64,000 nucleotides of DNA from Stercorarius parasiticus (lineage: Eukaryota; Chordata; Aves; Charadriiformes; Stercorariidae): positions 60,777-124,776 of the forward strand of contig VWZL01001361.1 of NCBI GenBank assembly GCA_013396915.1. The letters are read 5' to 3'. A model generated the notes under the pieces. The model worked only from the letters and a program-made list of their open reading frames with translations, searched no databases and was not told the DNA's origin. Positions 60,694-64,000 of the stretch are shown one piece after another. The stretch's first letter is position 1. Every line of letters begins with the position of its first letter. Both the position numbers and the translations under genes were made by a program.

Positions 60694-61680
60694 AATAAAG
60701 CCTTAGTGGCAGCCCGAGCCTGAAACTTGTTTCCCTACACGTTATAACACAGTCCGCAGACGCCGTTTAGTAGCGACGGGATTGGAGCTAGTAGAAAGAC
60801 GAGTCTCGTATTATTTCTATTTGATCGAAAGAAGAAAGCCGTGTAAGGTGTTTCCTGTCTACTCGAGATTTTGTACGGCCCTTTAGGCAGGTTATTTCTT
60901 TGGAAAACAGCCACGGAGCCCATTGTCTTTATCTGATGCTTGAAAGATTGGGGAGGAGAGGAAGGAGAAAAATCATTGTTAAAAAACACTTTGAAGTTGT
61001 GCAACTGTTGCTGCTCCAATTTTTTTCTCCAGTTTCCAGATGCACCAGAAATCGTTACTTTGATCTCACAAAGCAGCAATTTATATTTTTTAATTTTTTG
61101 GAAAAAAAAAAAGATTGGGTAACTCAGAGCGTAATGGCAAACATGCCGGGAATGAGGTCATCGGGCAGCGCGGGGAGGGCCTGGAGAGGCGGGAGCGAAC
61201 GCCGAGAGCTCAGGAATGAGGCGGCGGGGAAGGAAGGGGATTTCTCTCCAAACGAGCCCGCTTGCCGGAACATCTGCTCAGGGCTAGTTTTACATCCCGA
61301 CTCGTCCACTAGGGAGAAGTCCCTGCCAGTGCACATGGGGCTGGCTGGAGCGTGCGAGGGGACCTTCCCTTCCCTGCGCCTGGCTTCCCGCGGCTGGCGG
61401 GGGGCGCGATGCCACGGAGAGAGGCGCGCACACGTCGGGTTGCGGGGAGCCCGGGAGCTGCTAAAAGCGCGGCTGGGAACATGGCGAGGGGCCAGGACCC
61501 GGCGTGGCAGAGGGTCCCGACCCCTCTTCGTCAGAGCAGGCGGGAGATGTGCGGGAACCCTCTGCTTTCGCTGGTGCACGGCCAACCCTCTTTGAGCGCT
61601 CCCCAAAAATGGGTCGCCCCAGACAAAACCACGAGCCTCGCGCCTCTTACAACGCTCCCGGCTTAGGAAGGCGTGGGGTG

Positions 61681-61723
61681 GCGTTACCAAAGCCAACTCT
61701 GTTTCGGCGTTACCGAAGCCAAC
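61681..61723. repeat. Short tandem duplication, 26-bp period
   Basis: GCGTTACCAAAGCCAAC (61681-61697) and GCGTTACCGAAGCCAAC (61707-61723) differ by one base. Confidence 0.9.
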
Positions 61724-61899
61724 GATTCCTGTGCCCGCTGGGGTGGGGGCAGGTCTCCCTCCTCTGCTCCCTCCTGCCAAAAGGCGCCTGGACCGGCACC
61801 CCGGTCCCTACGGTCACGGCCGCCGCCGGGCCCGCGGTGATGGCAGGGGCAGTGCTAAGAGCGCCCTGACGGGAGCAGCAGGCTGCCAGCTGCCTCCCC

Positions 61900-61918
61900 G
61901 GGAGGGCGGGGGGGAGGG
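61900..61918 (+). promoter_or_regulatory. G-quadruplex-type motif
   Basis: GGG, A, GGG, C, seven G, A, GGG: four tracts with one-base loops in a CpG island. Confidence 0.7.
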
Positions 61919-63099
61919 AATCCTCGGGCCTCCCCCCTCCCTGACCGAGCCACAGCCACCTGCCTGAGGGCTTCGCCCCCGGGAGAGACCCAACCGTGTC
62001 GAGGTCAGGAGTTTATTTTGCTAAGGAAAATCAAATGCGAGAGTGCGGGGGCGCGGGGTGGGGGGGAACACGACACGGACCCGAGACACGCCGATCCCAC
62101 CGCTGTCCCACTGAAAAACAAACAGCACCGTGTCCCTGGCGTGGGCTGTGTTAAACGCGGCGTTGAACGAGGGTGATGATCTTGCTGGGCAATCGCTCCC
62201 GCTGCCTGGCATCCCGAAGGTACCGACTCGGGTCAGTCCGCTGTCCCTAAAGCCCACTCAGAGAGTGAAGTGGCTCTGTCGGGAGGACGTCGTGCCCCCG
62301 TGGGCGTGTGGATGTTTCCAGAGCCTACCCTACCTGGTGCCCGCGCTGGAGGGAGGCCGGCCCCGGCTCTGCTTCTGCCGTGCCTGGGGGGGCCCCGCTC
62401 GGGATGCACGGAGGATGATGCGCCCTTCTCCCTTGGCGCGGGTGGAGACACACCCACAGCAGCAGCACCCTGCGGGCCGGAGTTCGGTGTAAGGCCGCCT
62501 GGACCCACGCGAGCCACCGGCACCACGAAGACCTGTCTCCGATCCCGCTGCTGCCAAGGGGCGAGACGGCTCCAGCCGCCGATCGCTGGCGAAAGCGCCC
62601 AGGCAGCGCAGGGCAGACACCCCCCCGCAGGCTGGGTCCCCGTGTGGGCTGGCGTGTCACCGCCTGGGCGGCCCCGGGAGCAAAGGGCCCGGCGCTGCCG
62701 CAGCCCCCCGCCCCCCTGCGCTGTGCGGGCCGCTCTCTGCCTCCCCGCGGGGAGTCCCGCAACCCGGGCACGGCGGGGCAGAGGTGCGGGGGGAGGAGCA
62801 CACGCCAGAGGGAAGGCGAGGTGCCCGCTGGGGGCAGGAGGAGACCTGCCGGCTGGCGGCCAGGCACACGTCCGCCTCCCACCGCAGCCTCGGGGCGGGA
62901 GCTGCGGGCGGGGAAATCTGATCTCCAGCGGAGTGGGCAGCCCGGTACCGCTGGAGGGGGGTCTCCCCTGGGAAACGGGACAGCGGTGACCCACGGGTGA
63001 GGTGGCGGAATCTGTCGCGGCCGTCTAAAAAACGTATTTTTAAAAGAGGAGAAATGGAGGGAGGACAAAAGCGACAGAAACGAGATGCTGACACTGAGG

Positions 63100-63245
63100 A
63101 GTCGCAGGGAGACATCAACAATTGGTGCCTATAGACCACATCAAAGGACTGCAGAGCAACAATAACATGCCTTGAAATACTTCTTAATGCAATGTTTGCA
63201 TTGGGCAAGTCCACAAATGACGCCGAATTTGCCATCACAGGGGAA
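63100..63245. promoter_or_regulatory. AT-richer block with SOX and TCF/LEF-like motifs
   Basis: A 145-bp AT-richer segment set in very GC-rich DNA. It contains CAACAATTGG (63117-63126), the TCF/LEF-type CATCAAAG (63139-63146) and the SOX-type AACAATAACA (63158-63167). The clear composition change and motif density suggest a regulatory element. This is inference, without conservation data. Confidence 0.35.
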
Positions 63246-64000
63246 AGAAAGCAGCAGATGAGGAGGTTTAGCCAACATTCCTCTGAAACCCGGCTTTAGA
63301 GGGAAAAGAGAGGAAGGGAGAGGGAGAGATTTTTATAATCCTGAAAGGCAAGAGGAAAAACCACATCAACGCAGAGCAAGCAAATGCGGCAGGGTAGGAT
63401 TATCAGGGCACAGGGGGATCTTAACAAATGGACCGATCTGCAACAAGACATTTGTTAAGAAGAAAACTTCGAATCGGGATCCCTGCGGGGGCATTTTTGA
63501 CTCTAAGGCTATTGCTCGGCCCTCTTATTTTAAGAAAGGCCACACTTGTCCCCCTTGTGCATCCCCAGTCCATTCCCCCGGGGGGATCTGGGAGCATCCA
63601 CAGCCTGAGCCTCGTCCCGGTCCCTGGAGAGCCTTCCCGCGGCGGGACGTCCCGATGCGGGACGCCTCTCGCACCGATGGGGAAGGAGGGAAACGGGGGA
63701 AAATGCGTGTGCAGGCGAGGGGAAAGCCTCCAGGTTCCGGTCAGCCTCTGCCAAACAAGCAGTCACATTCAGATGAGCGCTTAATTGCTATTGTGTTTTT
63801 GTTTTCCAAAAGCAGAGCCCCTATTCCCCGAGCGCGGCTGAAGTGTGGCACAGGCTGGCTTTGTCTGGTTGCTGTGCGGCCGCCCGCGTCATGCTGCTCC
63901 CGCCTGACTGAAGCCCAAAGTCAGGAGTACCTACTTAGCCGCCCGCCACCCACGCACGAAAAAAACCGCTGGATGCAGGCGGCTTAACACCCCCTGCAGG

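Larger units (their letters stand above)
54560..63990 (+). promoter_or_regulatory. Multi-island CpG domain, probably the TBX15 5' region
   Basis: From 54.56 kb to the window end CpG and GC content rise sharply. Denser islands lie at about 54.56-55.06, 55.84-56.78, 57.33-57.79, 58.8-60.6, 61.13-63.0 and 63.47-63.99 kb, with AT-richer blocks between. Clusters of islands over 10 kb are typical of developmental transcription-factor genes. In mammals the gene downstream of WARS2 in the same orientation is TBX15, whose 5' end faces the WARS2 3' end. I looked for the start of the TBX15 protein and for T-box sequence in all frames and found neither. The gene name therefore rests on synteny only. The many long GC-rich open frames here are composition artefacts. 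Confidence 0.6.

Noticed and set aside
60900..63238. Several open frames of 180-250 codons on both strands
   Set aside because: They overlap in up to four frames and are rich in Pro, Arg, Gly and Ala, as expected when GC-rich DNA lacks stop codons. None resembles TBX15 or another known protein.
1..64000. CRISPR array, bacterial operon, viral or integrated phage sequence
   Set aside because: No direct-repeat arrays with spacers, no dense coding and no retroviral LTR or gag/pol/env signature. Gene structure and repeats are vertebrate.

Overview
This window is vertebrate nuclear DNA, almost certainly from a bird. A LINE of the CR1 family lies at about 26.63-27.63 kb. It is recent enough to read as protein over long stretches, and its 3' end carries the ATTCTATGATTCTGTGATTCT-type octamer tail typical of avian CR1. 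Coding sequence is sparse, introns are long, and splice signals are of the ordinary GT-AG type. The species cannot be told from the sequence.

The one gene I can establish is WARS2 on the + strand, which encodes mitochondrial tryptophanyl-tRNA synthetase. Five coding exons (numbered 2-6 by comparison with the mammalian gene) lie at 23053-23310, 38043-38123, 39871-39956, 42594-42712 and 44767-45215. They join in frame to 330 residues, the same length as human exons 2-6, with the HLGN (HIGH) and KMSKS class I signatures intact. A CpG island at about 1.74-2.33 kb carries NRF1, ETS/GABP and E-box motifs, the usual promoter set of nuclear genes for mitochondrial proteins. I take it as the WARS2 promoter, about 21 kb upstream of exon 2. 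The first coding exon (mitochondrial targeting peptide) cannot be read confidently, because the assembly is broken there (N at 2043, 79 N at 2441-2519).

Layout: 1-1.7 kb is upstream sequence; 1.7-2.4 kb the promoter island; 2.5-23.05 kb intron 1; 23.05-45.2 kb the remaining exons and introns; 45.2-45.7 kb the 3' UTR with candidate poly(A) signals; 45.7-54.3 kb intergenic DNA with no convincing gene. From 54.5 kb to the right edge is a very CpG-rich domain with several islands and AT-richer blocks between them. In mammals the gene after the WARS2 3' end, in the same orientation, is the T-box gene TBX15. By synteny this domain is probably the TBX15 5' control region, but no TBX15 coding exon is visible in the window.

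The non-coding part holds several decayed CR1/L3-type LINE relics (4.96-5.47 -, 11.59-12.84 -, 22.31-22.55 -, 33.29-35.18 +, 46.8-47.0 +) and two MIR/CORE-SINE relics (39.33-39.54, 53.77-53.93). It also holds a long hairpin at 13.50-13.60 kb, an unclassified inverted-repeat element at 37.12-37.64 kb, and a 60-bp sequence present at 1661 and 3714 whose copies differ only by transitions. I see no new enzymatic system. The most useful leads are the broken 5' end of WARS2, the hairpin, the two unclassified repeats and the TBX15-side CpG domain.
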